From: CAYQNU01 sp964419055
GTDB taxonomy: Bacteria; Bacteroidota; Bacteroidia; Flavobacteriales_D; Parvicellaceae
Assembly (NCBI GenBank): GCA_964419055.1
Contig: CAYQNU010000001.1
Coordinates: 310,001-374,000, forward strand
Direction of reading: 5' to 3'
DNA: 64,000 bases
Shown here: piece after piece, positions 1 to 9,292 of the stretch
Layout: each line of letters opens with the position of its first letter
How positions within the stretch are numbered: position 1 is the stretch's first letter
Translations under genes and position numbers: made by a program
Notes under the pieces: generated by a model
The model's database searches: none
What the model saw: the letters and a program-made list of their open reading frames with translations, nothing else
What the model was told of the DNA's origin: nothing

Positions 1-2485
1 AAACACCTTTTTTTGTTGGTAATTTTGAATAAGAAAACTCTCCGTTCTTTGAGACTTTTGAGGTATTCATAACCATTCCGCTTTCGGAAAAGAAAACAAT
101 ATTAATTCCAGTAAAGTCTTTATCTAATTTTTTATAATCATACAGCTTACCTGTTAATTGCTCAGTAGTTAATGTTGTATGTTGTGTTAATACAACCACA
201 TCGTTTGATTGGGTGTTAAAGGAATTAGAACGTAAAAAAACATCTTGTTCGACCAATAGTTCTAAATAAGATTTGTCACTGTACATCTTTCTCATTTTGA
301 AACATCCATTATCATCAGTAGTGACATAGTCATATGTAGTTCCTAAACTATCTTTTACTTCAAACTTAACGGTTACGGCCTTACTTCCATCGCTGTATTC
401 AACACAAATTGTTCCTGATACGAGTACTATCTTTTCTTCATCTTTATACCATAAGAAATTGTTTTCATCTTTTTGGTTTTTAAACCTCAGACCTATTTCG
501 GCCATTTCATCTTCTAAAAGGTCAAGATACGTTTTTTGATTATATAATTTTCTGATTTTAAAACACCCGTCTTCATCAGTTGTTATCAAATCTATTATTG
601 CTCCGGTGCTATCTTTAACTGCAAAATTAATCTGCACCGCTTCTTCACCATTTTCATAAACTACACAACGCTTCATTGTGGTAATTTCCAGTGGTGTTTT
701 TTCATTTTGCCAATTGGTATTTTTCTCGTCTTTTTCATTTACAAACCTCATTTGAAGTTCGTTCTTCATTTCCTCCAACAACTCTAAATATGAACCTTCA
801 GAATACAATTTTTTAATTGTAAAACAACCACTTTGATCTGTAGTTAATTGATCTATTGTCTGACCGTTCTTATCTTTTACATTAACAATGACTAAAACAG
901 CCTTATCTCCATTTTCATATACTACACAACGTTTTTTAAGTTGGTCAGCTGATTCAAGCACATAGGTTACTAATTCTGTTTGAACTAAACCTATCGAGTC
1001 TAATAGTACTTTATTGCTTGTTAAAAGTTTTATATTAACAAAAGGATCGCGTAAACAATCATCTTTTAATGGTCGGATAATCATTTCTGAATCACTTTCA
1101 TTTAACGGCATTAAAGAAACATTTTGATAAGGTAGTTTAGTATATACAAAATAGCCATTTTTATCGGTTACTACAGAGTCAAAAATAGTTTTGTTATCAT
1201 CAACTAAGTATAGTTTTTTATTGGGGAGGGGTTCATATTTTATACCATCTACTAAAACACCTTCTATAGTAGTAGTTTCTATTTGATTGAATAAATAAAT
1301 ATCATCTTTTCCAATTCCTCCCAATCTGTTTGAAGTAACATAACCGGATTTATCACTTGAAAAACAAATTCCAAAATCATCAAAATTTGAATTGATTGCT
1401 TTAGGTAGCAATGTTGGTGAAGTCCAATTACCAGAACTATAGTTAATTTCGAATATATCAAGCCCTCCAAAACCTATATACCCATTAGAAGAAAAGTATA
1501 GACAATTAGGTCTATAAGGATTATAGCAAGGGAAAACATCGTTGAAAGGTGTGTTTATTTTTTCTCCAAAGTTAATGGGTTTAGACCAAGTGTTGTTTTC
1601 AAATTTACAATAATACAAATCCATTTCTCCAAACCCACCTGGCATATTGCTTGAAAAAACGAGCAAATTTAAACCTGGAATATACACTGGATGAGCAAAG
1701 GAATGGTCTTTATCCGAAGCAAATTCAAACGGAACTAAAGTTGACCATTTTCCTTTTTTCTTATCGGCTATGTAAATCTGTGTTTGATTAAGGCTGTTTT
1801 TATCTTCTTTAAATGATTTTGTTATGTATGCCACATTACCATCTGCCGAAAAACTTATCGGCCCTATATGATAGGATTCGTTTAACTTTTTGGAAAACAA
1901 CGTTGGTGTAGAGTTTTTGTTTGTGTCACTACTAAAAACAGATAAGTAGGCCGTCCCTGACCAATCTGATTGGTTGAGATCATATAATGAAACTGGTCGA
2001 TCAGAACTAAAAACTAACTGATTATTGTACAAAGTTGGGCTAAATTCAGAAAATGGTGTATTTAAATAGGATACATTCGTTGCTGAAAAATAGTTAGGAT
2101 TAGAAGGTTTTTTTTGAATGGTAGCTTTAGAATTGTATGCTGAAAGTTTATTAAATGCTCTTGTTGCATCCAATACAGCTCCATATGCTAGACATAAATG
2201 AGCATAATTGTTCCAGTCTGTGGGTTGCATTTTTTTATAATCAGCAATGACCAAATATCTATATTGTTGATAGGATTGATCCATTTGACCCGTTTTATGA
2301 TAGGCAAAAGCCAATCTGTGACGCGCATCTAAATCTGTGGGATTTTTTTCGATTATTTTTTCAAATCCTTTAATTGCGTTAGCATATTCCAATCTGCCAA
2401 ACCGCTCTTCATTTTTAGTCTGACCAACCAAATCGAATGACAAAAATAATATTACACAAAAAAATACAATTGTTTTACCAGTCAT
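1..2485 (-). CDS. Secreted TPR / PD40 beta-propeller protein of T9SS adhesin operon (partial, 3' end missing)
   Basis: Reading from the ATG at 2485 there is an open frame of about 828 codons with no stop before the window edge, so the C-terminus is missing. It opens with a hydrophobic signal peptide (MTGKTIVFFCVILFLSF) ending near FDLVGQ. A TPR-like helical segment follows (DLDARHRLAYAYHKTGQMDQ). Then come PD40/WD40-like blades (LVFSSDRP, VAYITKS, LVFSSNMPGGFGEMDLYY, LYFSSNGYIGFGGLDIF). After these are Ig/carboxypeptidase-regulatory-like modules, three of them near-identical. This architecture resembles proteins that sit downstream of PorP/SprF genes and often end in a peptidoglycan-binding OmpA domain (PorE-like). 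Whether an OmpA domain follows cannot be seen. It is the third gene of an operon, 5 bp after the SprF-like gene. It is probably an envelope partner of the adhesin. Confidence 0.8.
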   Translation of the reverse strand, partial: MTGKTIVFFCVILFLSFDLVGQTKNEERFGRLEYANAIKGFEKIIEKNPTDLDARHRLAFAYHKTGQMDQSYQQYRYLVIADYKKMQPTDWNNYAHLCLAYGAVLDATRAFNKLSAYNSKATIQKKPSNPNYFSATNVSYLNTPFSEFSPTLYNNQLVFSSDRPVSLYDLNQSDWSGTAYLSVFSSDTNKNSTPTLFSKKLNESYHIGPISFSADGNVAYITKSFKEDKNSLNQTQIYIADKKKGKWSTLVPFEFASDKDHSFAHPVYIPGLNLLVFSSNMPGGFGEMDLYYCKFENNTWSKPINFGEKINTPFNDVFPCYNPYRPNCLYFSSNGYIGFGGLDIFEINYSSGNWTSPTLLPKAINSNFDDFGICFSSDKSGYVTSNRLGGIGKDDIYLFNQIETTTIEGVLVDGIKYEPLPNKKLYLVDDNKTIFDSVVTDKNGYFVYTKLPYQNVSLMPLNESDSEMIIRPLKDDCLRDPFVNIKLLTSNKVLLDSIGLVQTELVTYVLESADQLKKRCVVYENGDKAVLVIVNVKDKNGQTIDQLTTDQSGCFTIKKLYSEGSYLELLEEMKNELQMRFVNEKDEKNTNWQNEKTPLEITTMKRCVVYENGEEAVQINFAVKDSTGAIIDLITTDEDGCFKIRKLYNQKTYLDLLEDEMAEIGLRFKNQKDENNFLWYKDEEKIVLVSGTICVEYSDGSKAVTVKFEVKDSLGTTYDYVTTDDNGCFKMRKMYSDKSYLELLVEQDVFLRSNSFNTQSNDVVVLTQHTTLTTEQLTGKLYDYKKLDKDFTGINIVFFSESGMVMNTSKVSKNGEFSYSKLPTKKGV
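149..931 (-). repeat. Three in-frame 261-bp (87-residue) Cys-paired protein repeats
   Basis: Within the partial gene the Cys codons of the pattern C-V-x-Y-x-[ND]-G lie at 928, 667 and 406, exactly 261 bp apart. Each unit continues as KD..G...D..TTD..GCF..RK.Y...YLELL, so every unit carries two cysteines, which could form a disulfide in the periplasm or at the surface. The units are diverged in DNA sequence, and so are old duplications. Confidence 0.75.
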
Positions 2486-2490
2486 TCTCA

Positions 2491-3411
2491 CTATAAATAT
2501 CTTGGGTTAACAATTCCTGGGTTTTTTCTATTAAAATCAAATCCAACAAATAGTTCGTGAGAACCTCCAATGTTGAACTTTTTAGAGTGACTCAATTCGA
2601 AATCATACGAATAGCCCATTCTAAAAAATTTATTTAAATAAATTTGAGCCATACCTACAACAGTACCACTTGATCTGTAGGATACACCCAATCCGATTCT
2701 AGAATTGTATATAAAATTTGTGTTTATATCAAAGTTTAATGGAGCTGAAAAGGAGAATTTTGCCATAACACTTGGTTGAAAACGCCATTTTTTGGATAGA
2801 TCAATCAAATAACCAAGATATGCAAACCCGTGTCGAGCTAAATTGTTTTTAATAATATTATCTGAAGCAAAAGTTAGCTGAGATTCTACTAAATTAGTAA
2901 TTGTAAAGCCTCCCATCAATCTTTTGTTGTAATAATGTAGCCCAGCATCAAAAGTAGGTGTGAAATTACTTTGAAGATTATTTAATGCGCTTTGATCGTT
3001 CCCATCTCGATAATTGAGCCTATCGGCACTTATTCTAAAATTATAAAATCCTGCTCTCAATCCAAAACTCAATGTGCTATTTGATAATTTTAATGAATAC
3101 GAATAGGACCCAAAAGCTCCTAAAATTCCATGTGCTCCAATGGATTCATTAATAACATTTAAGCCAACTCCCATTTTTTGTTTTTTTATGGGAGCGTGAA
3201 AAATCAATGATTGAGAATGAGGCGCGCCTTCAATCCCAGTCCATTGTCTACGTTCTGATACTATGCCTTGCAAATTATCTTTATTTCCAGCATAAGCTGG
3301 ATTAATGACAAACAAGCTATACATATATTGACTGTATTGGGTTTGTTGTTGACCAAATACTGCAACTAAACTTGCAAAAAATAACGATAGGATTGCTATT
3401 ATTTTCATCAT
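2491..3411 (-). CDS. PorP/SprF family type IX secretion membrane protein
   Basis: The 306-residue protein starts with a signal peptide (cleavage near VFGQ). It carries the family hallmarks QYSQYMYSLFVINPAYAGNKD and RRQWTGIEGAPHSQ close to the mature N-terminus, then amphipathic beta strands typical of a small outer-membrane barrel. SprF-like proteins are known to be needed for export or surface attachment of a cognate type B T9SS cargo, usually encoded just upstream. Here the start codon overlaps the stop of the giant adhesin gene by 4 bp (ATGA), which implies translational coupling. The adhesin is therefore its likely client. Length is normal for the family. Confidence 0.9.
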   Translation of the reverse strand: MMKIIAILSLFFASLVAVFGQQQTQYSQYMYSLFVINPAYAGNKDNLQGIVSERRQWTGIEGAPHSQSLIFHAPIKKQKMGVGLNVINESIGAHGILGAFGSYSYSLKLSNSTLSFGLRAGFYNFRISADRLNYRDGNDQSALNNLQSNFTPTFDAGLHYYNKRLMGGFTITNLVESQLTFASDNIIKNNLARHGFAYLGYLIDLSKKWRFQPSVMAKFSFSAPLNFDINTNFIYNSRIGLGVSYRSSGTVVGMAQIYLNKFFRMGYSYDFELSHSKKFNIGGSHELFVGFDFNRKNPGIVNPRYL

Positions 3412-6400
3412 CTTGTCAATTCAATAAATCCTGAAAAATCAACCTCTCCAACTTTAGCATTATAGAAATATACACCAACTGGTAGTTCTTTTCCTTCCAT
3501 ATTTTCACCTTTCCAAGGGTTGTTCCAATTGTCGTAATTTTCAGTTTGCCAAACAATATCACCCCAACGATTAAAAATCACAACTGGGTTATTTCCTGGG
3601 GGTAATCCTTCAATGAACCAAACATCGTTAAGATTATCATTATTTGGTGTTATACCCGTATAAAAAATTAAAACACAATCATCTGTCAAGCCAATCACAT
3701 TGTTTTCTGTAACGTAACAATTAGAAGAATCGCTCACCCAAATTACATATGGTCCTTCTGATAAATTTTGAAAGGATGATGAAGTTTGATGAGTGATACC
3801 GTTATTTATACTGAATGAGTAAGGTTCAATTCCTCCTAATGCTTCTATTTCAATAGCTCCTTGCATAGCAAAACAGTAGGTGTTTGTGATGGAAGTTTGG
3901 AGACTTAAATCCGATATTACCAAAACAATAGTATCCGAATTTTGACACAAAGGATTAGATTCGGTATTCCAGATTAATGAGTATACTCCTGATTGAGTAG
4001 CGTTAAATGTTGTATTATTAAGAGAAGTATCTGAAACCGATATAAAATTAGGTAAAGTCCAATAACCATAACCAAAGTTTGGAACATTGGCATAAAGTGT
4101 CCCTGTCAAATCACAAAAAGTAGAGTCAACGCCAGCTATTGAAATAGGTGTTCCGGTAAAATTAGTGTAGGCAAAATCTGCCCAACATCCTGCATCATCA
4201 TTCACAGTCAAACTATAATCTTGCCCATTATCTATAGGAAACAATCGAGTAGGTTCATTTTGGATAGGTAACAAAGGTGAAACTGTAGCGGTAGTAGGTA
4301 AAATAGTTGATATACTATAAGCAGATCCATTGGATGATGGCAAACCACCATCAAATGAAAACACAACAGAACTGTCTAAACAATTTTCCAAATACGTTGC
4401 TCTAATAGTGGGTAATAAATTAACTGTTATTGTATCTATTGCATAACATCTATTGCCTAAAGCCGGATTAAACACAGTAACTGTTGCAGAATTATACATT
4501 GTGTGTGGCACTAAGTACAACGTTGTATCATCAATTGAATTAACATAAGGCTGAAAATTAGCTGTATCATTAACTATAGTCCAAGAATGTCCAACTTGTG
4601 GCAATGTTTCTCCTGCAAAACAACTATTAGCAGTGTATAAATCAGCTGGAGCAAAAACCGATGGTGGACAATGGTAAACGTCCATGGATAATTGAGGGCT
4701 ATAAGGAACAGTGCTACCAGGATAGATTGGGTGAGGAGACCAAGTGCTGCCTAATTGAGAAATGATTTCTAAGGTATCCCCATAGCAAACATTCAAATCA
4801 TTAATATCCACCAAAACACCGTTTAAATACGCTTCAAAAATGGGTAAAGATGCACTACAATCACAAATCGTAGGATGCACATTCATAGTGTAAGAAGATG
4901 TGGTAGGACAAATACCTGGCGTTGTGTACGTTATAATATACGTGCCGGGAGTAGAAGTACTAAAGTCAATTGCCCCTGTTGTAGTATTTAAGTCTAAACC
5001 TGCTGTTGAGTTAAACACCCCTCCACTAATTGATGGCATAACATTAGGCGATTTTATTCCGTTGTAGCTACAATAATAGTTTTGAGGATAACTAAATGTT
5101 GTGATAGGTGCTGCATTAATAGTAACTGTAAAAGTAGATGAACTGTTACATAATCCCGGTGTTGTATAGGTTATTGTATATGTTCCAGGAAATGAATAAT
5201 TTAAATATATCATTCCTGTTGAATTTTGCACATATAATGAACTCGAACTGGAAGTAAATGTTCCTCCTGGCACAGAAATAAAATTTGGAAAAGGATTGGG
5301 TTCATTTTTACAAAAAGAAGTTGAAGCATAGCTAAAAGCAGCAACTGGAGTAACACCTACAGTGAAGTTTCTTACGGTAGTTGAAGGACAAATACCAGTA
5401 GTGGTGTAGGAAATTGGATAGACTCCATTTGTTGAGGCATCCAAATCTATTTCACCCGTTACACTATTAAGAATAATTCCGGGTGTGGAAGTAAACGTTC
5501 CCCCTGGAGTATTAATGTAAGAAGGAAGTACTAACCCTGTAGCAGCCGCATCACAAAAAGCATACGAAACATAACCAAAATCGGAGCTTGGCACAGGTAA
5601 CACCTCTAAATTAAAATAGGCAGTATCTTTACATTGACCTGCGGAAACATATCTAATAGTGTAATTATTAGGTAAAGAAGCATTTAAATTAATGACCCCT
5701 GTTAAACTATTAATAACTAACCCACCAGGTGTTGCAGTAAAATTACCTCCAGTAGATGCTAACATATTAGGAACAATGCTCCCTAAGTTTCCACAAAAGG
5801 AAGGTTGAGAATAGGAAAATGATGCACTTGCAGTGTTAGAAACTACTAAACTATGCATGGTAAAAGCAGTACAAACACCAGTTGTAGTGTATATAATTAA
5901 ATGAGACCCATGGTGAGAGTTATCAAAATCAATTTCACCTGTAGCCGAGTTAACAATTAGTCCTGTAGGTGAACTGAACACTCCGCCAACTGACCCCACA
6001 AAAGTTGGTAATAAAGTACCCGTCATATCACAAAATAAAGTGTCGGTATATGAAAATGCTGAATTTGGGACTTCTAGTACTTCAATTGTAAAATAAGCTG
6101 TATCGCCACAATCACTTGGTGTTATATATTGTATGGTATATATTCCAAAGTTTGAAAAATTTAAATCAATTTCACCGCTTTCATCATCAATTGATAGTCC
6201 TGCAGGTGTAGCTGTAAATTCACCTCCATTGTATCTAACTGTATCAGGGGCTAATATTCCTTCAAACTGACATATTTGAGTAACGGGATAGGTGAAATAG
6301 GGGTCAAAATAATTTGTTATGGTTATGTTTCTTCTAGTAGTATCAAGACATTCATCATTAACGACTCTAAAAACTTGGTATTGACCTAAAGGAGATAAAT

Positions 6401-8129
6401 CAACATCTATTTCCCCTGTAACAGAGTCTAAAACTAGATTGGGATCTGGACAATAAAAATAACTGGTCAGCAAATTACCTGTTTGCGTGTGAATTGAATC
6501 TGGGAAAATATTGTTTACTTCAAATGTACATAAGGTGTAATTTTCATAAGAAAAAAACGAGTTTAGTTGCTTTACATAAACCTTAGCGCTATCAATTTCA
6601 CTACAATAACCTCCTGTATTATAATAAATAGTTGTTATCGTGTCCTTTTTAGCAGTTTTCCAATCTACTAATCCTGTAACTGTATCAATAAAATTCAAAT
6701 CTTCATTATCACTCCAAAAATGTCCCGAACCAACTGTTACAATAGAATCATAAGGCAAAACAAGACTTGGATTTTGAAAAGCGCAGATGGTATCCATTAA
6801 ATAAAAACTGGGATCTTCTGCATTATCAACAATAATTTCAAAAGATGCTATTCCTGAACAAATATTAGGTTGGTTAAAAATAGTATATACTCCTGGATTT
6901 GTTATCCCTAAATTAATAATACCCGATAAAGAATCGACCAAAATATCTGTTGATGAAGAATAAAAATGTGTGCTTGATGGATTGGCAATAAAGTTTGGAG
7001 TAATTATAGAACCATTTTCGCAATAAAGGCTATTGCTATATGTAAAACTAGAATCTAAAACAGGAGTAATTTCAACATTTATAAATGCAGAATTTTGACA
7101 ACCATCTGAAGTTATAATTTCAAGAATATATGTGCCCGTAGATATGTTAAAAATAGTATCTGAGGAATTAAACATATTTGTTGTGGAATCTGCAGTTATT
7201 AATTGCAAAACAGTGCCTGATGGATAAGTAGACCAAATGTATTGTACCGGGAAATTACCCAAGGTGTGAGCAGCTACAAATGTGTTTTGAGAATTTTCAC
7301 AAATATCATTTCCTTGAAATATTGTAATTTGACAAAAAGGTTGAACTTCTACCATAACAGTATCTGTTCCTGTACAAGGAGCATTACCAACTTGATAAAT
7401 AACTTCGTGAAAACCTACTCCTGCATTTTGAGGATTAAACAAGCCTGTTGATGCATTTATACAACCTCCACACGAAGCGCTCCACGATCCTCCTCCTGTT
7501 GCAGCATTCAAAGTAATGGCAGCGCTTGTATCGGTTAAAACTGGCGGAAGCATTATAGTGGCGTCAAAAGCACCCGTTTCTGCACCGCCTATTCCCGTAC
7601 ATAATTCTATAGTAAAACTTGACAAAACATTGTCATAATCGTGCGTAATGATCATCACTTGCTGTCCGCTATAAACATAAGGAGCTGCAACTATACTTGG
7701 ACAACCCGTACATTCGTAACCAAATTGAGTACACCCTACTGATTGTGTGGAAAAGTTACATGCAATCTGATTTGAACTATCTAAAACAGCAGTACACGGA
7801 TCCATACCAATTGGGATATTATAAAGAACAAAATCTAAATGTCCAAGAGGAACATTTCCCATTATTTGAAGGTTAAGTGGCCCAGAAGTAGTAATGTGTA
7901 AAAGCACAAAACCATACCCAAAGTCACTTCCGTGTTCACCAGTTCCGCATCCTTGAGGGTTTGAAAAATCAAAAGGAGGCCCAGCTGCAGAAGAAATAAA
8001 TGGAAAACTAGTTGATACCCCTGGTGTACAAATAGATGCTTGTATATTACAACTGGATTGAGTAAATATCTTGGTTGAATTTAACCAAATTAGTATTAAA
8101 AATACAAGTAAAATTCTTAAAGTATTCAT
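3408..8129 (-). CDS. Giant SprB-like surface adhesin with nine tandem repeats and type B T9SS sorting domain
   Basis: The protein has 1573 residues. A signal peptide (about 1-24) is followed by a Cys-rich N-terminal domain (about 25-180). Nine tandem 75-85 residue repeats (about 360-1085) share F-[ST]-Y...[YF]C...P...GG.F.[ST]...G.[IL]...TG.I.L......Y.I.Y.T...C, so each has two conserved cysteines. Further Ig-like segments follow. The C-terminus (about the last 90 residues) is the gliding-motility-associated type B sorting domain: ITPNNDNLNDVW, VVIFNRWGD, W.NPWKGEN, LPVGVYFYNAKV. It should be exported by the type IX machinery and displayed on the cell surface, like SprB of Flavobacterium johnsoniae. 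The SprF-like gene directly downstream supports this. The ligand is unknown. Confidence 0.9.
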   Translation of the reverse strand: MNTLRILLVFLILIWLNSTKIFTQSSCNIQASICTPGVSTSFPFISSAAGPPFDFSNPQGCGTGEHGSDFGYGFVLLHITTSGPLNLQIMGNVPLGHLDFVLYNIPIGMDPCTAVLDSSNQIACNFSTQSVGCTQFGYECTGCPSIVAAPYVYSGQQVMIITHDYDNVLSSFTIELCTGIGGAETGAFDATIMLPPVLTDTSAAITLNAATGGGSWSASCGGCINASTGLFNPQNAGVGFHEVIYQVGNAPCTGTDTVMVEVQPFCQITIFQGNDICENSQNTFVAAHTLGNFPVQYIWSTYPSGTVLQLITADSTTNMFNSSDTIFNISTGTYILEIITSDGCQNSAFINVEITPVLDSSFTYSNSLYCENGSIITPNFIANPSSTHFYSSSTDILVDSLSGIINLGITNPGVYTIFNQPNICSGIASFEIIVDNAEDPSFYLMDTICAFQNPSLVLPYDSIVTVGSGHFWSDNEDLNFIDTVTGLVDWKTAKKDTITTIYYNTGGYCSEIDSAKVYVKQLNSFFSYENYTLCTFEVNNIFPDSIHTQTGNLLTSYFYCPDPNLVLDSVTGEIDVDLSPLGQYQVFRVVNDECLDTTRRNITITNYFDPYFTYPVTQICQFEGILAPDTVRYNGGEFTATPAGLSIDDESGEIDLNFSNFGIYTIQYITPSDCGDTAYFTIEVLEVPNSAFSYTDTLFCDMTGTLLPTFVGSVGGVFSSPTGLIVNSATGEIDFDNSHHGSHLIIYTTTGVCTAFTMHSLVVSNTASASFSYSQPSFCGNLGSIVPNMLASTGGNFTATPGGLVINSLTGVINLNASLPNNYTIRYVSAGQCKDTAYFNLEVLPVPSSDFGYVSYAFCDAAATGLVLPSYINTPGGTFTSTPGIILNSVTGEIDLDASTNGVYPISYTTTGICPSTTVRNFTVGVTPVAAFSYASTSFCKNEPNPFPNFISVPGGTFTSSSSSLYVQNSTGMIYLNYSFPGTYTITYTTPGLCNSSSTFTVTINAAPITTFSYPQNYYCSYNGIKSPNVMPSISGGVFNSTAGLDLNTTTGAIDFSTSTPGTYIITYTTPGICPTTSSYTMNVHPTICDCSASLPIFEAYLNGVLVDINDLNVCYGDTLEIISQLGSTWSPHPIYPGSTVPYSPQLSMDVYHCPPSVFAPADLYTANSCFAGETLPQVGHSWTIVNDTANFQPYVNSIDDTTLYLVPHTMYNSATVTVFNPALGNRCYAIDTITVNLLPTIRATYLENCLDSSVVFSFDGGLPSSNGSAYSISTILPTTATVSPLLPIQNEPTRLFPIDNGQDYSLTVNDDAGCWADFAYTNFTGTPISIAGVDSTFCDLTGTLYANVPNFGYGYWTLPNFISVSDTSLNNTTFNATQSGVYSLIWNTESNPLCQNSDTIVLVISDLSLQTSITNTYCFAMQGAIEIEALGGIEPYSFSINNGITHQTSSSFQNLSEGPYVIWVSDSSNCYVTENNVIGLTDDCVLIFYTGITPNNDNLNDVWFIEGLPPGNNPVVIFNRWGDIVWQTENYDNWNNPWKGENMEGKELPVGVYFYNAKVGEVDFSGFIELTR

Positions 8130-8194
8130 TTAGGATGTGTTAATCTAACTAATTAAACGCGAAAATTGTACTCTATTTTTTTGATAAGTTTTTA

Positions 8195-8202
8195 CAAAGA
8201 TA
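8195..8202 (-). promoter_or_regulatory. Candidate -7 box for the adhesin operon
   Basis: On the minus strand this reads TATCTTTG, matching the Bacteroidota TAnnTTTG box, and lies about 65 bp before the adhesin start. The -33 position holds only a run of T, so the site is moderate. Confidence 0.4.
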
Positions 8203-8305
8203 AAAACTTTTAGATTTTAGAAACTGTTTTAATTTAAAAATAGGCTCAATAAAGATAATTCAGAGGTGAATTCATTAAAAACCTTGGTGAAATATATTTC
8301 AGCGC

Positions 8306-8343
8306 AAAAAAAAAAGCGCTGTAGATTTTTTCTACAACGCTTT
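8306..8343 (-). terminator. Rho-independent terminator of the atp operon
   Basis: On the minus strand, 30 bp after the atpG stop, AGCGTTGTAGA and TCTACAGCGCT form an 11-bp stem (one G-U pair) around a 5-nt loop, followed by nine T. It closes the atpB-E-F-H-A-G unit and insulates the adhesin operon. Confidence 0.85.
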
Positions 8344-8372
8344 GACTATTAGTGTGTTTACGTAATGCTAAC

Positions 8373-9251
8373 TTACCCGTTCAATGCTTCTGCTCCTCCA
8401 ACGATTTCTAAAATTTCGTTGGTAATAGCTGCTTGACGCGCTTTGTTGTAGAACAATTGTAATTCTTTTTTCAATGAACTTGCGTTATCCGTTGCTTTAT
8501 GCATTGCAGTCATACGAGCGCCATGTTCTGAAGCATTTGAATCCAATAATGCTTTATATAATTGGATTTTAAGTGAATTAGGAATCAAATTGGTTACGAT
8601 TTCTACTTTTGAAGGTTCGAATATGTAATCACTTTGAGCTGTCGTAGATGTAGTTTCTGTTGGTGCAATAGGTAAAAACTGTTCCACTTTTACTTCTTGT
8701 ACCGCAGCATTTTTAAATGCATTGTAAACAATTACAATTTTATCTATAGAACCTTCAGCATAACGTTCCATCAAGTTTTCAGCTATAGGAGCAGCTTTTG
8801 CAAAGTTCAAACCATCCCAAACCAAATCAGTATTGTGAGGTAATTTTGATCCTCTGATGTTTAAATCGGTTCCTTTAATAGCTTCTGCCATTTTTCTACC
8901 AATAGGTAAAACGCTCACGTTACAACCTGCATACTCTTCACGAGCCAAACGCTTTACTTCTTTTACGATATTAGCATTAAAACCTCCACACAAACCTCTG
9001 TTAGAGTTAATCCCTACAATCAATACGTTTTTTACTGCACGTTCTTGAGTAAATGGATTCTCACTGGCATCTAATGATGATGATAAGTTTCCTAATATCT
9101 CTTGCAATTTTTGGGCGTATGGACGCATTTGAACAATAGCATCTGTAGCTTTTTTCAATTTAGCTGCCGATACCATTTTCATGGCAGAGGTGATTTGCAT
9201 GGTAGAGTTTACCGATACAATTCTATTTTTTATTTCCTTTAAATTGGCCAT
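8373..9251 (-). CDS. atpG: ATP synthase F1 subunit gamma
   Basis: The 292-residue protein is the central rotor stalk that couples c-ring rotation to catalysis in the F1 head. The N-terminus (ANLKEIKNRIVSVNSTMQIT) and the MKMVSAAKLKKA helix are classic gamma signatures. The C-terminal helix has ASEHGARMTAMHKATDNA and the family-typical end NKARQAAITNEILEIVGGAEAL. Length is normal. It is the last gene of the operon, 41 bp after atpA and followed by a strong terminator. The catalytic beta and the epsilon genes are not here. In many Bacteroidota atpD and atpC lie at another locus. Confidence 0.97.
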   Translation of the reverse strand: MANLKEIKNRIVSVNSTMQITSAMKMVSAAKLKKATDAIVQMRPYAQKLQEILGNLSSSLDASENPFTQERAVKNVLIVGINSNRGLCGGFNANIVKEVKRLAREEYAGCNVSVLPIGRKMAEAIKGTDLNIRGSKLPHNTDLVWDGLNFAKAAPIAENLMERYAEGSIDKIVIVYNAFKNAAVQEVKVEQFLPIAPTETTSTTAQSDYIFEPSKVEIVTNLIPNSLKIQLYKALLDSNASEHGARMTAMHKATDNASSLKKELQLFYNKARQAAITNEILEIVGGAEALNG

Positions 9252-9292
9252 AGTTCAACTGCTTTTGGCAATCTATTATTTGCGTTTATAAT

